DNA of 64,000 bases from Acanthococcus lagerstroemiae (lineage: Eukaryota > Arthropoda > Insecta > Hemiptera > Eriococcidae): the NCBI GenBank assembly GCA_031841125.1, contig CM063112.1, forward strand, positions 15,712,603 through 15,776,602, given 5' to 3'. The position numbers and the translations under genes were made by a program. Position 1 is the first letter of the stretch. The number at the start of each line of letters is the position of its first letter. Below the pieces are notes generated by a model that saw only the letters and a list, made by a program, of their open reading frames with translations, searched no databases and was not told the DNA's origin. Below are positions 11,210 through 22,510 of the stretch, one piece after another.

Positions 11210-12711
11210 TCAACTGATGATAAAAAATGATTTCAGAGTATCACGAAACCGATCATACATTATGTAGTACACAGCAAAATTGAAACTGGAGGTAGTTAGA
11301 ATGAGTAAATCTAAAAAATTTCCGAATCGTGGATAGACTGGATCGCAGGTTTTGTCAGTAGTTGTTTTGAAGCATTCTCCACATAACAATGACAGTACTA
11401 TGTGAGACATTTGTGGAATTACACCAGTGAACAAAAACATGATGAGTATAACCACCAATGTTTTTGTAATATCCATCTTCGAAGTTAAGTTCAAAAAAGG
11501 ATAGTGCTCTTTTCGATTCAAAATCCATATCAATCTAAGGAGAGACATAGAGACAGAAGAAAAAAACTATATTAAAATCTTATATAAAACTAAACTGTGT
11601 AGTTATGTTAGCCCTTTTTTGTCTTCTCAGGGAGGGGTTTCGGCTGAAGTTGGGAATAAAATAATTATAAAAATAACTTTCAGTGATGTAAAAAGCCTCG
11701 GGGTTAAAAAAGAAAAAGAACAATTGTCAGTTTTAACGGAGGAATAAACACACAATCTGAAGTCAGTCTTACTGTTAGTTTGAATTTGAACTTGCTTGAG
11801 ATAGGGGTTTGAGGCAAACATAAACTTTTCAAAGTAAAAGTAATAAGGGAATTAATGTGAGAGATGAGGAGTGTAAATGCCAAATTACCGAAAATGAAGG
11901 CGAATGTAATGTATACAAGCGTAGTAATGTAGGAATGCTGCTCCCTTTCCCACCCCTCAACCATTAAAAAAAAAGTTTAATGAACAAATCAACATAATTT
12001 GTATTATACGAACCTGATACTGACATAAAGAATGAAAGCCGATGGTAGACCTTGTAATATTATGGCAGCAATCATACGGTAAGCGGCAATCAAGCACCAC
12101 GAGTCTCTGCCCGTTAGTCCGTATATAGTTAATCCGGCATTTATACCCACCGGCACATTTTTCATTTCTGTAGAATTAGTAAATCTCTCGTGTATAGTAT
12201 TGTCATCCGCAATCGAATAGAAGGCCCATAAGAACGACGCTCTTGTCAGCATGCTGAAAATAATGCTAAATCCGATTATCCGCCATACATGTCGCGCGTG
12301 AAACCAATACTTTTGAGGGTGTACAATGGCTAAGTATCGGAGGCCGGCCAACATCGTTGATAGGAAAATCGAAAATGTGTACAGAACTTGGTGGAAATAA
12401 TAATGCCAGAGGAGTACTTTAAACCAACCGATACTGAGGTTTTCTGGATGTGCCTTGAAATCCAGCTGAAAGAACATGTACCAGATAATGGGTATGTACA
12501 TGATTAGCATTAAAAGGTCTGTGGCCGCAAGTGCTGCAAATGCTCTATTTGTTGGGCTGGCCATTCTTTTGCGAGTGAAAATGATCAAGTTCAAAAGCTG
12601 GCCTACTGATCCGATCGGACAAATGAGAAGACTGGCGTAGCCATGTATGTAGATCTCGTAGAACGTTGATAAATTACTTATGGTGGCATAGCACTCTGTA
12701 GAGTTAGCCAT
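11210..12711 (-). CDS. Receptor B: myosuppressin/FMRFamide-receptor-like GPCR, 340 aa
   Basis: Close paralogue of receptor A with the same layout. Exon 1 is 12711-12014 and exon 2 is 11534-11210. The intron 12013-11535 (479 nt) begins GTTCGT after CAG and ends CCTTAG, again splitting an Arg codon after TM5. The N-terminus differs (MANSTECYATISNLS, with an NST glycosylation sequon), while TM1 to TM7 are nearly the same. L-R-Y replaces D/E-R-Y and the extracellular Cys pair is missing. An in-frame TAA upstream supports the start. Two overlapping acceptors (AG at 12749-12750 and 12746-12747) precede it, pointing to a spliced 5' leader. Differences from A are concentrated in the N-terminus and the second and third extracellular loops, where ligand contacts would be expected. 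Confidence 0.9.
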
Positions 12712-13124
12712 TTCTGTCGATATTTAATTTCGCGCTGATGTCCGGCTGCTGGGAAAAAAAAAAAAAAAAAAAAAAGCGAAAATGAAGTAATGGTTATTTT
12801 TATGGGTAGATTGCATCTAATGGTTTATCAATTATGGTTGGACTACAGTAATTATATGCAAAATTATTTAGATTAGTTGGAGTGAAATTCTCAGCTTAAG
12901 TAGTTAACGACTGTTACGTACGACTTAATGATTGTCGTCCGTAAATAGGCATTGTAGGTGAAAGATTTTTGCCATAAGATACAGAAACAGCTGTATATGC
13001 AAAACCGTTGCTGCTGAGGGAAGCTCTGGATTTTTAACCCCTCCTTATAAACCTCTTGAAATTAATACTACTTTCATTCCTTGAATTTGATAAAAATGAA
13101 ATGTAATTGCATCCTTCGCTGGCT

Positions 13125-13543
13125 TCGGTAACATTGTAAAAACTCGTTAAACCTCCGTCATTCTATGTTAGGATCCCTTCACGCTGTGTTAGGACTCGTT
13201 CACACTGCTTCAGACATTTTTAAAATCCGTCAAAATTAAGATTATTTAATGACCTGTTCAAAAGCTCTTAAAGACTCCCTAATACTGTATAGAGACTTGT
13301 TAGGACTCCTCGTCATGACTGTGTCAAGACTTGAAAATTGTGTTGAGACAATTTGTGATCGTAGTAGAATTCCTTACCTAATAAGACTATTTGAAACTAA
13401 TTTAAAACTCGATAAGACTGTGTTCTGATCCCTGAATACTCTTTATGATTATGTTAAGACGCTGCAACATAGCATGGAACTCGTTAGAGCTTCCTAAGAC
13501 TATTTAAAGTTTATTACAGCTCATTAAAGCATGTTCCCACTTT
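13125..13543. repeat. 419-bp tract almost identical to 3477-3895
   Basis: Partner of the tract in unit A, with one mismatch. The sequence immediately to the right drops to roughly 88% identity. Confidence 0.85.
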
Positions 13544-14249
13544 CAGACAGTGTTAAACACAATCTTGCCCCTTGTGAGGTTTGTAAAATTGTGCCAGATT
13601 CTCCCATTTTATGGTGACTCCGCGTTCTGGTTAGTTGAAAATAAAGTCAATTTTTCATCAATCACGGTTCATTTTCTTGAGACTTTTCAAGCTAGATTAA
13701 GGCTCCTTAATATTGTGGTATGTTTCGTTGAGATTGTATTAAGGTAATTTTAGTCTTCTTTAAAATCCATGAAGACTATTTCAAGACTCATTAAGAATGT
13801 GTCAAAACCAGAGGCGCCGCAAGGAAATCATGAGTGCGGGAGGCGTTGAAAAATCAAATGACGGTCCTTTTTTTAAATTTTGATACAAGTTTGTTCTTTA
13901 TCAAAGAAAATATACCGAACAGTCGATTGAAATCGTTTTTTTATTTGCTTCGCTAAATACGGACATGCCAACCGATTTAGGCCTCAAAATGAGAAGTGTA
14001 TAATGTATATCGTAACACGGGGTGACTTTGCCTACTTTTTTCTGAGCTCTAAAATTTGACACGCTCGACAGACTGTAAAAATTGAGTTAGAAAACCGGGA
14101 ATTCCTTGGTAATCTTGATTGGACATTGTGGGAGGGGGAGGAAGAAAAACGATTCTAACACCTCCTCTCACTTAACAAATTTTTCCACAGAATTATGAAA
14201 TCATGTGCCAGGTGGTACCGTGATGGAGTGACATGGTATATGTTCATGT

Positions 14250-15665
14250 ATGAAGAAGGAAAAAAGTTGTAAATGTAGTGTTGTCTATTAAACGTGCGAT
14301 GTAACCTCAAATTGATAAACCACATATGGTCAGCCTAATTATAAAACCTTCTAAGTCTCAGTTTGTTGACAGAGATAGAAGTGACTGTACCGCATCATGT
14401 GATAATAGCCAAAACATTCTAAAATGACTTGAACATTTTTTACGAAAGAATGAATTTTAAAAAAAGTGTAATATTTGAACAAAAAGCCCTCCTCAATGTA
14501 TTTTGTCTCTCCTGTAAAATTTGCATAGTGGCACTTGGAAGGTTTTATGATTAAGCTGACGATATAAAAAATCAATGCATGTTAGCCGTGAGAACTGTGT
14601 TCTATTCTTATTCCAAAAATAATAAGAAAAAAAGAAATGAAACCTTTCCTTCGAAAGGCCAAGATCCTAATGCAAAAACATATATGTCCGCGGCATTTCT
14701 GAAATGCATAAACATCCGATTTGTATTGTTCATTCGCTAACTATAAGACAGAACACCAAAACTGATCACTTACTGTCTTCAAGAACAAATAAATAATTCT
14801 GTGCAAATTCACCCCCTCGATGTTTTTTAGTTTTCTTGCCTATTGCTACATCTCTATGCGGATTAATACACGATAATTTACTTTTATCATGACCGCGATC
14901 TAATTCTGCGTATAATGATCTCAAACACGTATAGTTTCCTTCTATTTTCGCTCATTATCTGAAACAATTTCTGTAATGTAATTTGTATACACTTTTTGAA
15001 GCTCTGCACAAACGACTTGATAACGCAGCCTAGAAATAATCGAATTGCATCTAGTTGGTCTCACATAATAGCTACAACATTCTACATTACAACGAGTCAC
15101 GCGTCAGTGTTGCCCCACGTTTTATTTCTTCTCTCCAGCTTGTAAAATGATGGAAACATGCGTGTGCCAAGTCACCCCATGGTTGCAAAGTCACCCAATT
15201 TTACGGTACTTCAAATTGGCGAACGTGGATTGGCTTTAAAATATCAAAATGAAAGTTTTTGGAGTGTTGATTTTGAAACTTTCCGTGGATCAGGGTCGGA
15301 TTTAGGATTTCTGGTCCTCAAGACCCAAGTTTGGTAGAGGCCCCACCCCAGCAGGAAAACAAAGTCAAACATCAGGGTTAAAATAATATTTTTTTTTGCC
15401 AGGCTCCATCTATGGTATCGATATCTAAGATCGTGTTAGGCTCTTTCTTTGTGTAAAATTTAAATTGTGGAGACTTAAGTCAAAGTCAGATTAAACACTG
15501 AATACAATAATTAATTAAAATAATGAATGACTAAAATTATCCCTATAGTTTTGAGTTTTTCAAAATCGATTTAAATTTGTCTATTTCAAGTTGCATTCTG
15601 CGATCCACTGCGGGATCCAGTGTAATAATTCAGTCGATTTAGATTTGGCAATGGAAAAAATTGCC
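14250..15665. other. Unit B-specific stretch, no gene
   Basis: It has no counterpart in unit A between 7070 and 7110. A hAT-like start (CAGGGTCGGATTTAGG, near 15292) is the only motif I can point to. The remainder is AT-rich without a coding frame. Confidence 0.4.
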
Positions 15666-18383
15666 ATAAAAGATCCGTCCGAAATTGATCTACGTCACCG
15701 TAGAGGAGTCAGAACGTTTAAAAAAATCAGCGAATGCGCTGTGGGATAATTTCTTAGGTTCATCAAGAAGCTGAATTCGTTTTTGACATTTTTAAGTGTA
15801 TTTTCAAAACTGGTATCTAGAAGGGTGAGAGTTCAACCGGGGGGGGGGGGTAACAACCGCGTTACCAATGCGAAGGAGTAGTCCGCCCGTTGACGTAAGA
15901 TGCGTAAGAATGAGTCTTCGTCCTTATTTAATAACTATGACAGATTAATCATTCAGGTACCAAAAATGAATTCTCGTCAGTCACGGTTGCCGACAGAAAA
16001 TCACAGAAATCGCTTTCTGTCCAAAACAATAATTCGTAACAAAATTCCTGTGGAAAAATTTGCAGGAATAAAACTTAAGGTTCTTCAAATCGACTAAATA
16101 ATATTTTTGTAGAACACAAATTTAAAAATGTATTGGGAAATCCTCCTCATACCACAGTGTTGAAGATACAGTCAAATGGATGTCAGATATAATTTCAGCG
16201 ACTTTGAAACTCTCATATTTGATTCATAATTTATTTCATTTTATGACATTTATGATCCTAACCCCCACCCCTTGGGCTCACAGTTTTCATTTTAGGGTGG
16301 AATCGATGTCGCAATAAGATTCAGCGACCATGAATACCTCTTGGGCCATACCTTATTTTCAATTTTAATAATAACAGAAGCATTGACAGTTTCATTAATA
16401 AAGTCCTTTAAAAATTCATAAAACACAAAAACACACAACATAGAACTGGTGGTCATCGAGGGCGACAGAGGGGATGAAAAAGTTTATAGGGCCTGGAAGA
16501 TACACGTGTGGAAAAGTGAAGTCAGATGTAATTGCCTCACTTTTAATTTTCAATGCTCGTCGAGACTACTAAAACACATGAAATTCTGCGGATCCTCCCG
16601 TTAAGCCTATGTTAATGGGTTACAGGAGAAAGGGTTATTTTGAACTCCCCGTTGCCCCTCCCCCATCATGCATAGGAAAAAACTTGAAAGACTATTTCCG
16701 TACCATTTTTCTCGTAGATTCATTCCCCTTTTGTTAGTTTTCCCATATCTTTTCTCTTTTTCGAGAAAACCCGGAAAAACTGAAAATTATGAGCCGGAAA
16801 TCTTCCGGGTTCATGAAGGGACCATCACGAATCCATTTACAAAGAAATTCTTTAGTGGCAAAATTTTCCATTTGTACTTTTTTCTTTTTTTCTTTTTTGA
16901 CTTTTAATTCAACTGTATTATAAAAAGGTATCAAAACTCATTATTAGGGTTCCTTACTGACTGGAATAGAACTCCGTAAAATTTTGTTAAGGCTCGTTAT
17001 AAGACTTGTTAAGACTAGGTCCAGACTTTGATTCATTTTTGACTTGAAAACCCCTTCCTGTTAGGTGACTTCTGTACAAACTGCCCATTAGCTGTATGTG
17101 AATGAGGGTAATAATGCGTGTAGGTTTTATGGCAAACAGCCCCGCACAAAGTAAATAGCATGATAAATTTATACCCTACTTCTTGACAGTTACAGAAATA
17201 GAACTACGTGGAGCTACCCTGCAGTTTAGGAAAGAAACATTGCATTTGTATCCGACTGGACGGAAATCCCTTCAATAACTCATAAGAACACTCAAAATAA
17301 CTTATACATACGTCACAGTGTCTGTTTTATCAATATGTCAATCAGCTGACGTTATAAACAAATATTTATAAAATTTTACCTGATGATTTTTGTGTGTAAA
17401 TCTTCAGTAAAGTAGAATGCGGAATCTTTTTTTCGAAAATCTGCCTGTTCATAAAGTCGATCTTTGTATAAAATGGTTGAATATCTGCAAAATTAACATA
17501 AGGACTCTTGTTTGAGCTTACATCGAAATATTATTGTGGTTGATAGAATTTAATCCCCCCCCCCATCCGCCACCCGAGAGCCTAAAAACACGCATTTGAA
17601 TGCGTGCATGTTACAATATGCATGTTAGCTCACAAAATTAAACAGAAAAAATTGAATTTCGTCGTTGTAAAGAGAAAGAAGTAATGATACGATGGATTCG
17701 TTATTTTGGAGTAAATTTTAGTTGAGTGGACAATTAGGTACAGGAGGCATGGATTCTGATCCACCCAGAGAATTTCATTTTGTCACACCCTCTTCCCTTC
17801 TCTGTAAAAGCAAACACATGCTATGGGCCTATTGGTATATTTCAAAATTAAGTGCATAAGTAGCTCCCTCTTTTTGATAGAACTAACGTTTCATGGTCTC
17901 CTTGGCAATTGAACTTAGTTTTAGGTAAGAAGTTTTCATTTTCAGGTTTACAATGCAATCTCTATTTCGCTGTGCCCCCTCTCACGAGCTATAAAAATAT
18001 AACACGGAAGCTTTCTGATTATATTGTGAAAGTGAAGTCATGCCCATTACTTATTCGTGTAGGATCTGGGTTTATGTTTCAAAATACTATTTTAACATTA
18101 GCCTATTTAAGAATATTTTGTATCTTACCGCGTATCCCGTGTTAATTACTAAACTTGAAATGTTATTAGAAACCAATGCTGGTACTCGTCTGAAGTCGAT
18201 GATGTATTTTAAAGTTACGGTTACTACACGGCTGACGCAGCCTCGTATCACGTTTCAAAAAATCAGTTTGACTGTTACATTCTATTTTAGTGCCCAGTAA
18301 AGAGGGTAATATAAAATGTGGGAATGAAAATGGTGAAAGAAGGAGGGAGGAGGATGACTGACGAAAAGGGAGATAAGATAATC

Positions 18384-19335
18384 AGATGTATAGATATAAA
18401 ACATATTTGAAAACTCGGAAAAGTACACAGCTGATTATATTTTTCTTCGTTGTAACATAAATATGATGTGTTCATGTGGAAGCATTGGCGCCGAATCCAT
18501 ATGGAGCGAGGAGCAGTTACTCCACATGGTAGTTTACATATGGAGCGTCGATCCCTGTGAAAAAAATCGCACAAAACCAATAAAACTAAGCAAAATAGAA
18601 AAAGTGGATTTTTTCGAAAATTTTTTTACTACTTTCACAAAAAAGTACGATATCAATTTATAAAAAAAAAATTTCATCTCGCTTCATATGGGATTTATAA
18701 ACTTTGGCGCCCTTGTGTTGAAATATGTTTTAATAAAATAATAGGGCGAAGGAAAACTCTGGGGGGAATGAAGACTCCAAGTTAAACGTTCACATTCTGT
18801 CTTGATGGATTGACTGAGTCGTGGATATCGATTTCCCATCATTTAGTATTCCGATACTTGTGACAATTACTAAAATAAGCTCAGATTTGAATCTGAAATT
18901 TTCATTAATACCTTTGCGTGACACAAAGTGGGTGCACTGACTGGACCCCTTATGAATAATGGGTCTAGGCGTTTGTGACCATCCCCCCTCCGTAATTCTC
19001 CTCTATAGACGAATTTAAGTATACTGTACACGGAGCTTAATGTACAGAAATAAGGTGTGCATACTAATATACGAATTACCTCTTAGTTTCTTGTCTCCGA
19101 GAGTTTACAATGCATAATTGCCTCTATATTGCACTTAGAGCTTAGGTATAATTAGTAAGTATCTAGCTTCATAAAAATATGAAAGAAGAAAACAGATGAA
19201 TTCGCAGTTATTGATGATACTTATGCTGGAGTGTATTGAAGAATCTCTCTAGTACTCTTGGTTCTCCGATCTGTAATCCGTTTTTCTATAAACTTGCAAA
19301 TAAAAGTTGTGGTGAGCTACGGAATTTCGAGTTCG
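18384..19335. other. Spacer to the right of unit B, no gene
   Basis: Near 18470-18550 a CATATGGAGC / TCCACATG pair forms a loose inverted repeat. The rest shows no gene or known repeat. Confidence 0.4.
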
Positions 19336-19609
19336 TTGAGTGATTATATAAAGAAATTGAAACTGGAGGTTGTTGGGATCAGTAAGCACAAGAAATTTCC
19401 GATTTTTGGATTGAAGTCATGACGTTCGGGAGTAGCAGTTTTTGCTCGTACTACGCGTTCCAACCCATGCCAGTATTATGTGGAATATTTGAGGAATCAC
19501 ACCAGTCTTCAGAAACTTAAGCACTGCCACAAAGCATTTTTGTAAAATCCATCTTCGGAAGCTAAGTTTAAATAATGATAGTGTTCTTTTCGGTTCAAAA
19601 TATACGCTA
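19336..19609 (-). pseudogene. Decayed second exon of a receptor A/B-type gene
   Basis: On the minus strand the segment aligns along its length with exon 2 of receptors A and B, from the WILNRKEH region through TM6 (GVIPQ survives) to the TM7 codons for SSFNF. A one-base insertion in the codons for the ASKMD region and a shift at its 5' edge break the frame, and later indels and stops follow. A CTTTAG acceptor-like end remains next to 19609. Exon 1 is absent upstream, where a LINE fragment lies instead. This is the remains of a third unit of the A/B type. Confidence 0.8.
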
Positions 19610-19949
19610 CTAAAGGAGAGAAAGAAAGAAAAAATTGATAATCTAAAGGTCAGTTGGACTATTAATAACACTGTGCAACAAAATATTTAGACATGGCTAC
19701 TTTTGGTCTGTTCTTGTCTCTCACATCATAGTTAATGACCAATGGACTATCTATCGACTGAGACTTTGTTTCCAAGCAAGATAATAGACAGATTTGAATT
19801 TGGTCACGCAATGGTGGTATAATATGTGTTCTGTCAGGCAGATAGCTAGGATAATACAAAATTCTAAGTGGTCTATTGCAGTTTCTTGTTTCTTCTAAAC
19901 CTAAGTTATCCAAAAGTAACAACGAGAACCCATGGACAAACCGAGAAAG

Positions 19950-20587
19950 AAAAATTGTTGCAAGTGTAATGTAACATCACTACCAGCTCTCCCAAATGGA
20001 ATTTGCAAATACCGTCTTCTTAGAGGATCTAACTGCATTGTTGTTATAGTCCTTAGTCTCTTGACTAGTAGGTTGCGTCTCGTCACTTTTCTCTCCTGTG
20101 CTAATCTTTCCATTTTTGAAAAGGATTTACACTTTGTATCCTTCATTATCTGCTCTTCATAGCTCATTCCTGGCCTTCCCTTTTAGTTCTTTCCCTCAAC
20201 CATTCCTTCTAGCAGTAATAACAATATCCCTGGATGTCTGATATTGGGACCTGTCATTCTAACTCTTCTATTTACGATTATATTCCAAATTTTACTTTTC
20301 TTTCCTACTCACCTCAATACTTCTTCATTCCTGATCTTTTCTGTCCATTTGATTTTCAATATTTTCCGATAACACCACATTTCAAAAGCTTCTATCCCTT
20401 TTCATTCTCGTATTCCTATTGCCCAGGTCACACATCCATACAATACTCTGCTCCAAATATACGTTTACAGAAATTCAAGTCATACTTTTAAATCTATATA
20501 TTTGCCCAAAATATGTCTCCGGAAAGCTCTCTCAACTTGTTTCATTCCACTCTTTATTTCTGTTTTACTTCTTCCATCTTGCGTTAT
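19950..20587 (-). mobile_element. LINE relic, reverse-transcriptase C-terminal part
   Basis: Read on the minus strand it gives the C-terminal part of an RTE/BovB-type polyprotein: the segment equivalent to YGCETW, then EAFEMWCYRK, a W-T-E-K stretch, NEEVLR, and a tail KGRPGMSYEEQIMKD followed by an LAQER motif. The frame is broken. It continues at 21790-21840 after an inserted transposon, and is the same family as 55480-58135. Confidence 0.7.
20583..20587. repeat. Target-site duplication GTTAT, left copy
   Basis: GTTAT here and at 21785-21789 flank the CAGGGT...ACCCTG element. Removing the element and one copy restores the continuity of the LINE. Confidence 0.7.
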
Positions 20588-21784
20588 CAGGGTATCTAAC
20601 AATCATTCAAGTCATTTAACGTCATTTGTTTTGGAAGAAGGTAATTTAAGTCATTTAAAGTCATTTATTTTCTCATGGTCATTTAAAAATTTAAAAATCA
20701 GCAAATTTTACCTTGAAAGAGAGAACAAAGAATTTAGAATCGAAAAATTCTATTATAATGACCAGGGCTGCAATTTTTATGCGAATGCATATTTTTATCT
20801 ATGGCATATAGTTCAGAAGTTTCAAAAGATCTTCATGAATCATAGAATTCCGAGTCAAATGAGCTGCACTTCATTTTCCATGTTTCGCATATTTTGCACT
20901 AATTCTGCTTATTTTTCAATTTTTTTTTCTAAAAAGTAATTTTTCTAATTTTTTACTCAAAAGTAGGTGCTGAAAATAATTCCCGACTCCAAGAAAAAAA
21001 CTGAAAAGACTTAATGATTAATGAATCAGCAGAAAAGCTTTTAGAAAAAATCTTCTTTTGCATGCGAGATACCCTTTCTCTGGCCCGCATCACATTCATC
21101 AATCGTCAAGAAATTACAAATAGGAACAATATCTCCTGGGTGCCTCTCCTAATAAAAGGGAGATTAGACTTCTTTGGTAGATATACTTTGTTAGATCATT
21201 TTGAAATTGGATAAAAAGTTATTGTCTCAGTGTATCCAACTTTCCTTGGTGGAGCGTATGGCAAATTTTTCCTTTAAAATGATACCCATATGTATTTGCA
21301 TATTCATGCGTGTTTTCAGGGACGTACCAATAGGGGAGGCAGGAGGGCAACTCCCCCCCCCCCTGTAGAATTTTTCACTCAGCAGTCGGGGAAATTTATT
21401 ATTTCAGTCAGGCAAGTTGGTTTTTGTTTTTTTTTTGCTTTGATACTTGGGAATTGAGTTGAGAAATTTGGAAAATGCAACAAGTCAAAAGATATTTCTT
21501 CTTTTGCATTGATACTTGGGAATTTTGAGTTGAGTCAGTTGGAAAAATCCAACAGGTCAAAAGTTTTTTTTCTTTCTTTTTTTGCTTTGATACTTGGGAA
21601 TTCTGAGTTGAGTCAGTTGGGACTTTCACAATTCCTCCCCCCCCCCCAGGAAGAATTCTTCGGTACGTCCCTGCGTGTTTCACAATTTTGGCGCATATTT
21701 TCTGCATATTTCACTCATAGCATTCATAGCAAAGTGGGGGAAAAGGTCATTTATTTTCAAAATTCGATTTTGTTAGACACCCTG
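20588..21784. mobile_element. 1.2-kb non-autonomous DNA transposon inserted in a LINE
   Basis: Ends are CAGGGTATCTAACAA (20588-20602) and its inverse TTGTTAGACACCCTG (21770-21784). A GTTAT duplication lies on both sides, and the LINE reading resumes across the site. Near the left end it has the repeated motif AAGTCATTTAA, also seen at 59948-60060. No transposase is visible. It contains a second, nested element at 21316-21673. Confidence 0.8.
21316..21673. mobile_element. hAT-like MITE nested in the 1.2-kb element
   Basis: The ends are CAGGGACGTACC and GGTACGTCCCTG, flanked by an 8-bp direct repeat GCGTGTTT (21308-21315 and 21673-21680, one base shared with the terminus). Eight-base duplications and CAGGG ends are typical of hAT elements. 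Inside are C-runs and three copies of a segment with GATACTTGGGAATT. Confidence 0.7.
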
Positions 21785-21840
21785 GTTATCAAAGACTACC
21801 TAAGTATTTAAATTCCTTGACCTTAACTTATAGTACGGTA
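21785..21840 (-). mobile_element. Continuation of the interrupted LINE
   Basis: On the minus strand it reads VKEFKYLGSL, which joins ITQDGRSKTEI across the inserted element with a small indel. This is the conserved segment just C-terminal to the reverse-transcriptase palm. Confidence 0.65.
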
Positions 21841-22384
21841 ATCTTCACATTTGCTTGCTTCTGCTTTTCTATGATTCCTAAAAAGGCAAGTAGGTAATTA
21901 TATTAAGAACCTAAATACGATACAGGAAAGTAGTGATGCATGTGAACTACACGGTGTCTCTTATTTCAAAAATTTTCGAAATCTGACCCGCTTACCTGAA
22001 ATTTTTCCTGATCCTATGAAAGTTCTCAAACGTTTGGAATAATTTTAAGCTCCTTCCCCCTCCGTGGCCCCAAAGTTTAACAGATGATTTACATTAGGAT
22101 TTGTCAGCAAACTTATCACTAGGTCCGAAAAGTTGAAGATATTCTCAACAATTAGAAAAAAGTCGTTCTTAGGTTCAAAATTGAACTCCTGGTGAGAGTT
22201 TATAATTGAGGTATTAAAAAACCCGAATTTGAAAGAAAAAAAACTTCACAAAAATGCAGCAAGAGAACTTTGACTGATTTTTCTACGCTGATTCCGAATA
22301 CGTGTGCGGGTATCTTGGAAATTGTAGATGATGTCTTTACTCTCCCCGTCCATAATTAGCCACGATCGTCGGAGGGGAGGATCG
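21841..22384. other. Non-coding, nothing recognised
   Basis: AT-rich sequence without an open frame, repeat or RNA signal that I can name. Confidence 0.4.
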
Positions 22385-22510
22385 ATGATAGTGGGGCGTA
22401 TGGCCGTGCACGCATGCCAAATTAGCTCCGGGACACTGTACCCCCTATCCCGGAATCACCTCGATTGGGCCTGCGTCAGGATAGGGGGAAACGCTTTGAG
22501 GTAGGCAGCC
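22385..22510 (+). repeat. GC-rich dispersed repeat, copy 1
   Basis: The order GTATGGC, GCATGCCAAA, ACAC, CCCCCTATCCCGGAA resembles 59360-59490 (plus) and 24595-24720 (minus). It stands out by base composition from the AT-rich surroundings. Confidence 0.5.

Larger units (their letters stand above)
10493..18383. repeat. Duplication unit B (receptor B plus flanks)
   Basis: Counterpart of 824-10171 in the same orientation. It lacks the 2.0-kb transposon of unit A. It carries about 1.4 kb (14250-15665) and about 0.4 kb (16130-16550) that unit A lacks; neither shows a recognisable gene. The G-run at 15839-15850 is shared with unit A. Confidence 0.85.

Noticed and set aside
20502..20939. A 145-codon plus-strand frame
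   Set aside because: It is antisense to a LINE and then enters the inserted transposon across the insertion point.
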